From Macrophomina tecta (taxonomy: Eukaryota; Ascomycota; Dothideomycetes; Botryosphaeriales; Botryosphaeriaceae), in assembly GCA_024180945.1 (NCBI GenBank), contig JAKSGN010000033.1, positions 1,116,001-1,180,000 of the forward strand: a DNA stretch of 64,000 bases. The letters run 5' to 3'. Of this stretch, positions 12,067 to 23,591 are shown in pieces. The notes beneath the pieces are model-generated. The model searched no databases and was not told the origin of the DNA. It saw only the letters and a list, made by a program, of their open reading frames with translations. Position numbers and translations under genes: made by a program. Within the stretch, counting starts at the first letter, position 1. Each line of letters opens with the position of its first letter.

Positions 12067-12554
12067 TATTACGGCGCAGCCTCCACAGGGTTAGGGAATA
12101 GTAGGATAAGGTAGTAAGTGGGGAGCTCGGGTGCGGCGTGGAAAGGACCCACGCGCGCTCGCGTAAAGTACGTAACGCTAAGATAGTGCTCTTACTACTC
12201 CGAGGGCGCTCGGACTAGAATACTATAGAGCATCTAGAGTAGGATAAGCTACTCTATCTACTTCTAAGATTACCGCCCTCCCGAGGGATAGAGTAGATAG
12301 ATTAGAAACTAGATTATATACGTTTTTTTACTTATATATAAACTATACTTCTTAGATAGCTTTAACCTTCGTAGTTAACTTTAATAATAGAATTTAGACT
12401 CTATTAGTAATACGGCCTTTATACGTAGTACTTAGTCTTTTTATATATTTAACTTACTCTTACTCTCTTCTTATATCTACTTAAGAAAATTCTTTAATAG
12501 GTTTTCTTTCTCTTTAGTATTTAGATCTTTAGAGATAGAGGCCCGCTTATTATA
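12067..12554 (+). repeat. 5' LTR of element C
   Basis: 488 bp; starts TATTACGG (from TG...) and ends TTATA (from ...CA). The first 100 bp keep CpA and TpG dinucleotides; from about 12,170 they vanish. It carries GTAGTTAA at 12,371-12,378, complementary to bases just after the LTR (see findings). Confidence 0.9.
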
Positions 12555-13323
12555 CTTTAACTACTATTCTTATAAGAAGAGAAAGGCTCTAAGATTAAGT
12601 CTTATTAGATAAGGTATTACCCCCTAATAAGTTTAAAAAATAGTAATAGTACTAGAATCTTAAATAGAGGTTAACCTAGCTAAGAATTAGATTTAGGGTG
12701 TCTAGGGGCTAGCTTAGCCTATATAGTAAATAAAGTCTACTAGAGCTAAGCTCTTATAGCTTATTAAGAAGCTAAAGACTTAGAACGCTTAACTAATTAA
12801 GTATATAATAAAGCGAAGCGCTACTAAGATTAAAGTAGCGATACCTAAAAAGTTTAATAGAAATAGAAAGAAACTCTAATTCTTTTTACTCTAGATATAA
12901 CGCTATCTCTAGTTTAATTAAGCGTAATTTAATAGTAATACTAAAGAAGTACTCTTCGCATTAATCTACCTTAGAGAAATAGTAGAGGTATAGATAAAAT
13001 TATACTTTCGCGACTATTTAGCTAACGAATACTCTCTTAAGAAGAGATGAAAAAAGACTAAAAAAATCTTTAGTATCTATATAGAATTTATAGATAATCT
13101 TAGGGCTATTTTTAATAATTAAGATAAAGTTCGTAAAGTCTTTAATGATATTATAACCGTTAAATAACTAGAATCTATAGCTATTTACGTAACTAAGTTT
13201 TAATAGCTTATAGCCTATCTTAAATAGTTAGATAAGACTTTCCGCGACCTCTTCTATAAAGACCTAAAGAAAGAAGTTAAAAAGAATATAATTATTTATA
13301 AATACCTAGCTATTTTTTAGAAG
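12555..13323 (+). pseudogene. Decayed gag of element C, first part
   Basis: It starts right after the LTR with the primer-binding region (CTTTAACTAC). One plus frame shows repeated stops but a gag-like stretch rich in charged residues with FRDYLANEYSLKKR near 13,010. It is cut by the insertion of element A at 13,324-13,328. Identity as gag rests on position and character, not on a recognised motif. Confidence 0.6.
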
Positions 13324-13328
13324 ATAGT

Positions 13329-14063
13329 TATTACGAACCCTAGAGAATAAGGGCTTTATAACCCCACGGGTAGAAAGCCCGCACGGGAAAAAGTACTGTA
13401 GGGGCTAAGAATTCTTACGGGTAGTAGAGCCGCACGGCCAAAACGTCCATACGGGAAAACTAGCCTTAAGAAAAGACGACGCGTACGGTCTTAGGCTAGA
13501 TAGTAATAGAGGCCCGTACGGGAATAACGCCCGTATAGTATAGTAACTATCTAGAAGAACGGTAGGACCGAGATTTCATAAAAAAAGAACTACCGTAAGA
13601 AAGAAGTTATAAATTTAGAAAACTAATTTAGAATATGAGGGACGAATATAAGAATAGTAAATATATTATCCGCTCGTTAAAGTAAAAGTCGGGTTTCGGA
13701 AAATAAGCCTTAGCACCTAAGTTACGTAAGACCTACTAAGGTCTATCTTAGATCTATATAGATCTAAGGCTTATAGATTTAAACCCTAAAGATCTAATAT
13801 ATATAGATCTAGATTATTATAGCTTTTCTATAGTATATAGATATATTTATTAAGATAGTACTTTAATCTTTATAGTTAACTTAAGATTCTAATATAGACT
13901 TATTAGAGATAATAAGCCTAACGCGTACCGCGTACTAATCTATTATGTAACTACTATCTATTATTTTAATTCTTTATCCTTCTCTTATTCTTTAAGGTAA
14001 ACCTTACCGCTATTTAATTCTACTAGGCGACTTCGAAGTCTAGTAAAAGAGACCGCCGTTATA
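13329..14063 (+). repeat. 5' LTR of element A
   Basis: 735 bp; starts TATTACGAACCC and ends CCGTTATA. It holds an array of AGATCT/GATCTA words at about 13,748-13,815, the RIPed form of a TGGATC repeat seen intact in the solo LTR. It differs from the 3' LTR almost only by transitions. Confidence 0.93.
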
Positions 14064-17000
14064 CTTTAACTACTATTCTTATAAGGGAAGGTAGTTCCGA
14101 GGAGAGAAATACTTAATAATAAGATAGTATTACCCGATACTTAACGCTAACTAAGTAATATAATAAACGATGTTAATATAAATAATAACGATCTTCTATA
14201 GCTAACTATAGCCGACCTCTTTTAGGTTATTTAAGATATATAAGGCTAGATTAGCGAACTACGTAGATAACTTTAGAAGTAGACTAACGAGAATATCTAG
14301 CTCTATCGATAAATAGGCGAACTTCGTAACTAAGCTATTTTAATAACCTCTACCCCGGCACCCATTTATATTTCGATATTAATAACGACTTAACCTTCTA
14401 ATAGAAGTATAAAGACGGCTAAGCTAGATCTATTTTATAGTAACTAAAAGAAGCTTTAGACCTTTCTTTTATAACTTAACTTATACTTTTTCTTTAACTC
14501 TAGAGACTTCCCTACTAATAATAAAAAGGTAATATTCGTAGCTACCTACCTCCGCGATATTACGGTATAGTAGTTTGAGCCCTACCTTAGAGACCAAATA
14601 GAGAAAGAACTAAAGGTATATAAAAAAAATACTAAAAAGATCTTTAATAGCTATAAATACTTTATAGCTTAGATTAAGTAGAGCTTCGGAGACCTCGATA
14701 AAGTTAATAAGACCTGACGAGCTGTTATAAATATCTACTAAAAGACCTTAGTAGTAGACTATACTATAGAGTTCTAGAAGGCCACGGCGTATTTAGATAA
14801 TTAGTTCGACCGCGCCCTTATAAACTACTACTATCGAGGACTTAAGAAGAGGGTTAAAGATTAACTTATAATATAAAACGATTCTAAGACCCTAGACGAG
14901 CTTATTAAGCTAGCTATTAAATATAATAACCGCCTCTTCGAGTGCTAATTAGAGAAATATAAGAAAAACTACGAAGCTAATATCTTACGTTTCTTATAAC
15001 TACGCTATACGTAAGAAGAAGGCGACGCTATAAAGTTAAATGCCGCCTAACGAAGTAATAAAAATAATAAGTGTAAAAGATAATCCTAACGCTAGTAAAT
15101 AAAGTAAGAAACGAAACGCTTTAATAAAGAACTTTATATCTACTATAAAGATAAGTAGAACCCCCAATACCGCTACTTATAATAAAATAAAACCGGTAAA
15201 ACTACCGCCGTCGCTATTTAAGAAGAGAAGGAACCTCGCTCTACATCTACTCTAAGTAAAAAAGTTAACTACGTAGCTATAAGTTAGACCGCCTACTACG
15301 ATAATAACTATATAACCTACTAAAGCGATAAATAAGCCACGGGGTAGTACCCCTTCGAGCCACGATAGTTAAACCTAGCTACGCGTAATGAGGAAATACT
15401 AGAAATCGACGATCTAATTAATAACTTTCTCTACGATAATAAGTTAGTCGATAGTAATATAGGTAAACTCTACGATAGTATACCCGAATCTAGCGAAGTA
15501 GGGAATACGGAGTAATAGTAAGACTAAGCTATACTTAATCGAATTACGAAACACCTAAATAGATATGGAGATACGAGGCGCATTAAAGCTAGCCTCGCCC
15601 CTATAATTAACTAGACTTCTAGATTAAGAATAGACCTACTACCTTAATAATACTAGGTAAAGAATAGAAAGCTTAGCTCTTAATTCTATAAAAATAGTAT
15701 ATAGTACCTCTAAAAGAAATTACCCCTCGCCTTAGCTGACGAAGTAATAACCTAGCTCAAAAGTAAAACCCGGGAAGTATAGTAACGACGAGACCGTGCG
15801 TACTTATAAAATATAGCGCTAACCCTCGGTATATATGGAATAGTAATAAGAGTACGGGATATTCTATAATAAGTCCTAAGAAAGAAATACGCTATATCTA
15901 TCTTTAAGTACTAGGTCTATAATAACCGAATTTACTAGCGGTGCCGCATTAGGCGCGGATACTAGATATAGTAGAAGAAATTATTAATTCTAGCTAAGGA
16001 CTAAAACTTCTACTTCTACGAGAAAATAGCAAGCTAATACTTATTAAAAAACTAAACGGCCCCCCTAGTTAAAGATTCTAGGAGTAGCCGATAGATAGGT
16101 TCCTTAACTAGGTTTTATATATACTAAATGGTATACGTACCTTAGGAAAAGTTCTTAGAATACTAATAACTATCTATGGATAAACCGTAATAGCTATACT
16201 TAATAGCGAAGTAGAGGGTAATTTTATTAGCTATATTTTCACTATCTAAAATAATTTTTAACTTACGAGAAAAGACTATTCCTACTCGCTAAAAATAGTA
16301 GATAGGTTAGTCACCTTATATAATAAAAAATAAATCTAGATCAAAATAGAACCTATAAAGCTTACTATTAGAAAATATATAGAGAAGATTACGCTCGACG
16401 TAACCTCTATACTAGAATATAATATTATTCTAGAAATCCCGTAGTTTAAAACTTACGAACCATATATTCGATAGAAGGAAAGAATAGTTACCTTTTTAAA
16501 TAAAAAATATACTAGATACCTAGTAACTACTAGAAGAATATTAATAGTTAAGAAAGATTTTATAAATATCTAAAAAATCTTAATAAGCGTACTAAATCAC
16601 ATAAGAAACCGAGGAGAAAAGGCGTATATAATCTTTATTAAAATAAGCCTAGAATACGAGTAGAAAATCCTAGCTCGTATAATAAGAGGCCTTCGCTAGG
16701 AGAATAACGACGTTTCGAAGCTAGTTAAAGAAGACTACCCCTAGAGAATTTATAGAAAATATAACCTATTCGCTTATAGATAGATAAATATTATTAAACG
16801 AGGTATTTTAGTAGTTAAGGGTAATGTAGACCTTAGCGGAATTATAAGGTCTACTATAAATAAATTAGTACTAATACTAGAACTAAAAATTGTTCTATAA
16901 GAATTCTAGAACCTCTAACGACTATTCTAGAAAAGAGGTAAAGAATAATTACTAAAATATAAACTATAGAACTACGAGATATCTCTAATACCCGAAACGT

Positions 17001-19915
17001 AACCCGCGTTTAAGCCTATATACTCGCTTTTAGAGAAAGAGGCAGAGGCCTTAAGAAAGTATATTAAAAAAAAACCTAGAATAAGAATATATACGCCCGT
17101 TATTATTATCGGCTAGTTATTTTATTCTATTTATTTTAAAGAAAAATAGTAAACTACGCCTCTATATTAACTATAGATAACTAAATAATATTATTATTAA
17201 AAACTAATACTTCTTATCTCGTATCGACGAGCTGTAAGATAAACTCCGTAACGCTAAGTATTTTACTAAGCTAGATCTTAGAGAAGGCTACTACCTCGTT
17301 CGTATTAAGAAAGATAAAGAGTAGAAAATAGTATTTCGAATAAGATTTAGATACTACGAGTATATAGTAATACTCTTCGGGCTTACTAATGTACTAGCTA
17401 TCTTCTAAAGTCTAGTTAATAATATACTACGTTTATATCTAGATATATTCGCTTTAGCTTACCTAGATAATATTCTAATATACTTAAAAACGCTTAAAGA
17501 ATATATCGAGTATATTAGAAAAGTTCTATAGATACTAGATAAACGAAACCTCTAAGTAGCCCTAGAAAAGAGCGAGTAGTATACGTAAAAGACGAAATAC
17601 CTTAGGTTTATTATTATTTCTAGGTATATTAGTATAAACGATAAAAAACTAGACGCTATAAGAGACTAGCCTACGCTAAAAACTATTAAAGAAGTATAGT
17701 TCTTTCTTAGATTTACTAACTTTTATTAGAAGTTTATTCTAAACTACGCGAAGGTGTCTATATCTCTTATAAACCTAATAAAGAAGAAATACGGGTTCGT
17801 ATAGAAAAAAAGATAATAAATAGCCTTTAACTTACTAAAGCGTATATTTATAGAAGCCCTAGTCTTAGATATCTATAACCCTAATCTATCTATTACGGTT
17901 AAAACTAACGCCTTTAACTACGCTATAGAAGTAGTCCTTAGCTAGCTAGACGAGTAGAATAAACTATATTTTATCGCCTTCTATTTAAGAAAAATAATAG
18001 GCCTAGAGAAGAACTATAACGTCTATAATAAGAAGCTTCTAGCTATTATTATAGCCTTTAAAGAATAGAGATACTATCTTAAAGAGGCTAAATACTAAAT
18101 TATAGTATACTACGACTATAAGAACCTATCACACTTTACTACTACTAAGAAACTAAATCGACGATAGATTAAGTAGGCCGAAGAACTAGTATTATACGAT
18201 ATAAAGATTACCTATAAAAAGAAATCTAAGAACGCTCGCGTAGACGCGCTAAGTAGGCAAGCCGACTATATTAAAGAAAAGCTAAGTCTATAACCTATAA
18301 TATTTAATATACGGGAAGACGGGTCTTTTATACCCGCTAGCTATAGCCGCTAGATTACCGCTATTTATAGTATCGAATAAATATAGCTTAAGAAAGGACT
18401 AGATGACTCGCTTATCTTAATTAGACTACTCGCCCTAGCGATACGCCTCGAAGATAATAAATAGGAGCGCAAGATCCGAGAAGCCTATATAAATAACGTA
18501 ATAGCTTAAGAAATCAGAGAATTTAAAAACGACCCCTAAGTAACTAAAAACGTAGATAGTATAATTCTATTTCTAGAATTAGTCTACGTTCTAGTTAAAC
18601 TATAGGAAGAACTTATAAAAAATATATATAAAGCTCTAGTATACGGTTATTAAGGAATAAATAAGATAATAGAGTAAATTATAAGAAGCTACTATTTTCT
18701 AGAGCTTAAAAGAATTATTTAACGAGTAATCTTATAATATGATTTCTATATTAGAAGTAAGGCTGCGAGATATATATTCTATAGATCGCTTTAGCTACTA
18801 CCGGTACTAAAGCACCCTTAGTAATCTATCTCGCTAGACTTTATTACAGATCTACTTAAGTTAAGAGAACCGCTTACTAAGGTTAAATATAACTCGATTC
18901 TAATTATTATTAATAAAATAATAAAGTACGTATACTACCTACTATATCTTAAATTAGTAAATACGAAAGAACTCACCTATATATTTCTAAAAATAATTTT
19001 CGGTAACTACGAGTTACTAGAGAAGCTCGTATTAGATAGAAATTAATTATTTATATTCTAATTCTAGTAAAGCCTTACTTAATAGCTTAGAGCTAAGTAT
19101 AAACTCTTAACTATGGTATACCCTTAAATAGACGGATAAATAGAATGGACGAACTAGACGCTAGAATAATACCTACGCTACTATCTTAACTATATATAAA
19201 ATAACTAGGTTAAGCTACTACCGCTCGTATAATTCGCGTATAATAGCTTAAAGGCGTTCGCTATATAAGAATTTTCGTTCTATACTAACTACGAATACGA
19301 GCTAATAGCCTATAGATATTCGATACTAAGCGAGTTATTAGCCTAAAAAGAAATTCTTAAAGTAGACTAGCTAAAGATACTTTATATATAACTATATCTA
19401 GACCTCGAATTTATAGCCCTATAAATAGATAAATACTATAATAGACGATACTAGGAGGCACTAAAGCTTAAGAGAAGAAATAAAGTTTATCTTCTTAGTA
19501 AAAATTTTAAATAAAAAAAGAACGACCGACTAAGTAAAAAATTAGACTTTAAAAAAGTCGGTCCCTTCGAAATTAAAGAATAAATTAGATAGGTTAATTT
19601 TTATCTTAAATTACTAGATACTATATGAATATATCTAGTATTTTACGTTACTCTACTCGAACTAGTATCTTAAGACGCTACGCTACTACGCTAAATAGAG
19701 AAAATTATACCGAAAAATCTAGACGCCGATAAAAATAAAGACTAGAACATAGAATAAGTTCTAAATAGTAGCTATATTAATAGTTAGTTTAGATATCTTC
19801 TTAAATAGAAGGGAGATTAGAATAATATCTAGAAGCTATTAGAACTCTACGACTATTAAGAACTTATTAATAAGTTTTATTACTAAAACTTAGATTAACT
19901 AATACCGCCGACTCG
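14064..19915 (+). pseudogene. Decayed gag-pol of element A with C-terminal chromodomain
   Basis: A plus-strand polyprotein with dozens of stops. Recognised blocks are protease, RT, RNase H, integrase and a chromodomain; the last shows FRYLLKWKGD in frame near 19,790. Family knowledge: this domain order defines chromoviruses, whose chromodomain steers integration to marked chromatin. The frame breaks are stops from RIP transitions; no large deletion is evident. Confidence 0.9.
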
Positions 19916-19965
19916 TTATACACGAAGGACCTAAAATTAAAGTTAAAAAATAAAGACTACTGCGC

Positions 19966-20640
19966 CTAATTTACTAGCTCGGAATTCTTAGATAGCGTAG
20001 CACTAGAGCTAGCGCTAGAAGAATTAATAGACCGGAATAGACCCGTAATAGTATTAGCTAAGGTATCGCTACGTAAATGCTTTAACAATCTCCCTACCTC
20101 GGTATTTTTAGGGTTAACGGGCTCCCTAGCCTCGCGAGCTAACTTAAGGCGATTTAGCTTCTTAAGCTTCTCTACTATTTAAACCTTTCGAAAAATTATT
20201 AGATTAGCCCGGTGACGTAATAATTTTTGTTACTTTTCTATACAGTCTAAATAAGCTATAAAAGTACGTAACTTTTAACGCGCCTTCTACTTATCTCGCT
20301 CGACCTTTAATAAAGCCTAACGAATATGGAGAACTAAGAGAGACGGTTAGATAAAAAATAAACTAGAAAAGAAAAACTTATAATTAGAATTATTTAAACT
20401 ACTAGTATTATAAGTAGATTTTTTCTAGCCAGTATACTCTTTATAACGGGCGTAAACCTTATCTATCTTATAAGATACGAAAGAAAGATCTAACTTATCT
20501 TTACTAGCGTTAGTAAGAAGATAAAAAAAATAAAAAAAAAATATTACAAAGCCGTTTTAATTAATCTTATCGCCTAGAACTAAATATTTAGTACGCTAGG
20601 TAGGACGCTTACGCTTTTAAAATTTAGATAATATAGTAGA
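19966..20640 (-). pseudogene. Antisense ORF of element A, basic coiled-coil-like protein
   Basis: It lies opposite to pol, tail to tail, between the chromodomain and the 3' LTR. Reading minus, the C-terminal half is nearly open once RIP-type stops (TAG/TAA from CAG/CAA) are set aside. It includes IVEKLKKLNRLKLAREA and REPVNPKN, ending SELVN then a stop at 19,966-19,968. The same block occurs in B (KLAYEARKPVNPKN) and D (KLAYETRKPVNPKN). It is rich in K, R, L and E with heptad-like spacing. No family was recognised; the start is unknown. See findings. Confidence 0.6.
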
Positions 20641-20734
20641 AAACTTATAGAAAAAGAAGAAAGAAGAAAAAAACCTAAAGATATAAAGTCTACGAATAAA
20701 TCTTTAGGCCGAAGATTCTTAAAGAGGGGGATAG

Positions 20735-21469
20735 TATTATAAATCCTAGAGAATAAGAGTTTTATAACCCTATAGGTAGAAAGCCCGTATAGAAAGAAGT
20801 ATCGTAGGGGCTAAGAATTTTTATAGGTAGTAAAGCTATACGACCGAAATGCCCGCACGGGAAAACTAGCCTTAAGAAAAGATAGCGTGTACGGTCTTAG
20901 GCTAGATAGTAATAGAGGCTTATACGGAAACGACGCCTGCGTAGTATAGTAACTACTCGAAAGAACGGTAGAACCGAGATTCTGTAGAAAAAAAACTACT
21001 ATAAAAAAGAAGTTATAAATCTAGAAAACTAATTTAGAATATGAGGAACGAATATAAGAATAGTAAATATATCGTCCGCTCGTTAAGGTAAAAGTTAGGT
21101 TTTAGAAAATAAGCCTTAGCGCCTAAGTTATATAAGACCTACTAAGGTCTACCTTAGATCTATATAGATCTAAGGCTTATAGATCTAAACCCTAAAGATC
21201 TAATATATATAGATCTAGATTATTATAGCTTTTCTATAGTATATAGATATATTTATTAAGATAGTACTTTAACCTTCGTAGTTAATTTAAGATTCTAATA
21301 TAGACTTATTAAAGATAATAAGCCTAATGCGTACTGCATACTAATCTATTATATAATCGCTATCTATTATTCTAATTCTTTACTCTTCTCTTATTCTTTA
21401 AAATAAACCTTACCGCTATCTAACTCTACTAGGCGACTTTAAAGCCTAGTAGAAGAGGCTGCTATTATA
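20735..21469 (+). repeat. 3' LTR of element A
   Basis: 735 bp; starts TATTATAAATCC directly after a GAGGGGGATAG purine tract, ends GCTATTATA, then ATAGT. Equal in length to the 5' LTR. Confidence 0.93.
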
Positions 21470-21474
21470 ATAGT

Positions 21475-22105
21475 AAACCTTATATCTTAGATTAATAATT
21501 ATATATACGAGTAAAAGATAGATTTTTAATAAGCTAATACCTTAAAGTCTCACCATAAAAGAATAACTCTTAAAAATAAAGATACTATAGCCCTTAATAT
21601 AGCTAACTAATAGAATTCTAAGAAGGGTAATAATAATAGTTAAAATAATAATAAGAAGCCTAAAGAACCTAATCTAAACTAAATAAATAAATAGAAATAG
21701 TGCTATAAGAATTAACTTTATATTATCTATAGTAGTAATAAGTACTTTTCTTTTAAGTACCCGTAGAACTCTTATAATAAGAAAGATAGAAAGTAGACCT
21801 TAAGTACTTAACGTAAAGTATTAATTATATTTCGCTAAGATAACTATAATACACTATACTAAATAGCCTACTATAATAATAACTACTAGATATACTAAAG
21901 TAGTAAAGATATATCGGAATAGTATTCTTATAAACTATAATAATTTAGTATAATAACTAGAAATAAAGAAGTTATTAAGATTAATAATTTTATTAATAGC
22001 TTTTTCTTAGACGAGAAGCTCGTAAATAGTAAAACTAAAGAACTATATAACTTAATAAATAGCAAAGTAAAAGCTATACTAAATCTTATAATTTTTTTAT
22101 AACTT
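21475..22105 (+). pseudogene. Element C gag end (knuckle-like region), between A and B
   Basis: This continues element C after A. A plus frame reads CYKN then a stop and LYIIYSSNKY near 21,702, resembling a decayed CCHC knuckle of gag, followed by charged and Asn-rich residues. It is ended by the duplication of element B at 22,106. Assignment to C is by elimination and position. Confidence 0.55.
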
Positions 22106-22110
22106 AAGCG

Positions 22111-22853
22111 TATAACGGTAACCTCTTTTACTAGGCTTTAGAATTGCCTAGTAGGGTTAGATAGCTAAAGGGTTTACCTTAAAGAATAAGAGAAGGGTAA
22201 AGAATTAGAACGATAGTAGTAATTACGTAATATATCGGTACGCGGTACGCGTTAGACTTATTACCTCTAATAGGGTTATATTAGAACTTTAAGTTAACTA
22301 TAAAGGTTAAAGTACTATCTAAGGAGTATATCTATATACTATAGAAAATATATAGTAATCTATAGATAATAGTAGATAGTTAGTATTCTTAGTTATTTAA
22401 GTATTATAGAGAATAGTTATAGTCCTTTATTATCTAGTAGGCCCGGTAGATTCTACGTAACTTAGGCGCTAAGGCCTATTTTTCGAAATTTAACTTCTAC
22501 TCTAATAAGTAGATAATATATTTAATATTCTCTTTATTTGTTTCTTATATCTAAAGTTAGTTTTCTAGATCTATATTCTTTTTCTATAGATATCTTTTCT
22601 CTACGGGAACTCGGTCCTACTATTCTTTTAGATAGTTACTATACTACGTAGGCGTCGCTTCTATATAGGCTTTTATTACTACCTTATCTAAGCCTATATA
22701 TGCCGTCTTCTCTTAAGGCTGGTTTTCTTATACGGGCGTGCTAGTAGTGCAGCTTTACTATTTTTATAGATTTCTAGCCCCTACGGTACCTTTTTCTATA
22801 CGGGCTTTCTATCTATAGGGTTATAAAGCCCTTATATTCTAGGATTTATAATA
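22111..22853 (-). repeat. 3' LTR of element B (left copy)
   Basis: 743 bp, read on plus as TATAACGG...GGATTTATAATA, the complement of the LTR ends seen in A and D. Closer in sequence to the LTRs of D than to those of A. Confidence 0.92.
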
Positions 22854-22951
22854 CTATCCCCCCTCTTAAGAATTTTTAGCCTAAAGATTTATTTGTTTAT
22901 CTATATCTTAGGTTTTTCTTATTCTTTCTTTCTTTTCTTTAGTAAATTTTT

Positions 22952-23591
22952 ATGATACCTCTAAAATATAAGCGTACTAAATAGGTTCTTCTAGATAAGC
23001 ATATCGATTATAAGGGCTATAAGATGCCTATTTCTTATTCTTTCTATTTACTTTTAGCTTCTAAGGGTAAGTCCGTAGAATACTAAATAAATATTAAGAG
23101 TTCTTTCTATTATAAAAAGTATACTCGTTATAGTTAAACTATTTACGATAGTAGGGATCTCGATACTATAGACTATATATTCTATTTCTATCGTCTTCTA
23201 CTATTACTAATATTTAACTCTAGTTAACCGCCTCGATCGGGCGCGCGCTAAAGTATATACGAATCGAAAGAAGGCTCGTAAGGCTATATAGATTATAATA
23301 GCCCGTTTATCTTATTTAGAGAAATAGAAGAATCTCTTAGAGTATTATACTTATTTAATACTCTTAAAGAAGGCTATAACCGTAGAGAAGTTAAAGAAGT
23401 TAGACCATTTTAAGTTAGCTTACGAGGCTAGGAAGCCCGTTAACCCTAAAAATACTAAGGAGAAACGATTGCTAAAGCATTTACATAGCAATACCTTAGC
23501 TAATAATATTATAGGGTTATTCTAATCTATTAGGTCTTTTAGCATTAGTTCGGGTTCTACGCCTCTTAAGGGTTCTAGTCTAGTTAATTAA
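22952..23591 (+). pseudogene. Antisense ORF of element B, with a probable intron
   Basis: It is on the strand opposite to B's pol. A first part from about 22,952 (MIPLKYKRTK..., many RIP-type stops) is followed by a likely 73-bp intron, 23,151-23,223 (GTAGGG, branch TTACTAATA, CTCTAG). The second part is NRLDRARAKVYTNRKKARKA, later TVEKLKKLDHFKLAYEARK, ending SSLVN and stop at 23,589-23,591. The phase is preserved across the intron, and the same arrangement is present in D. In D the base triplet matching the ATG is ACG, so the true start is uncertain. No family was recognised. Confidence 0.55.

Larger units (their letters stand above)
13329..21469 (+). mobile_element. Chromovirus element A (Ty3/Gypsy), RIPed, nested in C
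   Basis: 8,141 bp with 735-bp LTRs and a perfect 5-bp duplication ATAGT at 13,324-13,328 and 21,470-21,474. Order on the plus strand: primer-binding region at 14,064; gag (about 14,250-15,100); knuckle region (about 15,130); protease (decayed DSGxxGNFI near 16,200). RT follows, with a FGLTN block at about 17,370 and YLDDILIY decayed to YLDNILIY at about 17,460, then RNase H (about 17,880-18,270). Integrase core is at about 18,830-19,330, with a VYPxxDGxIEWTN block near 19,120. A chromodomain lies at about 19,750-19,900 and a purine tract just before 20,735. An antisense ORF lies between chromodomain and 3' LTR. Many in-frame stops come from CAG/CAA and TGG changes, as expected from RIP. Confidence 0.95.
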
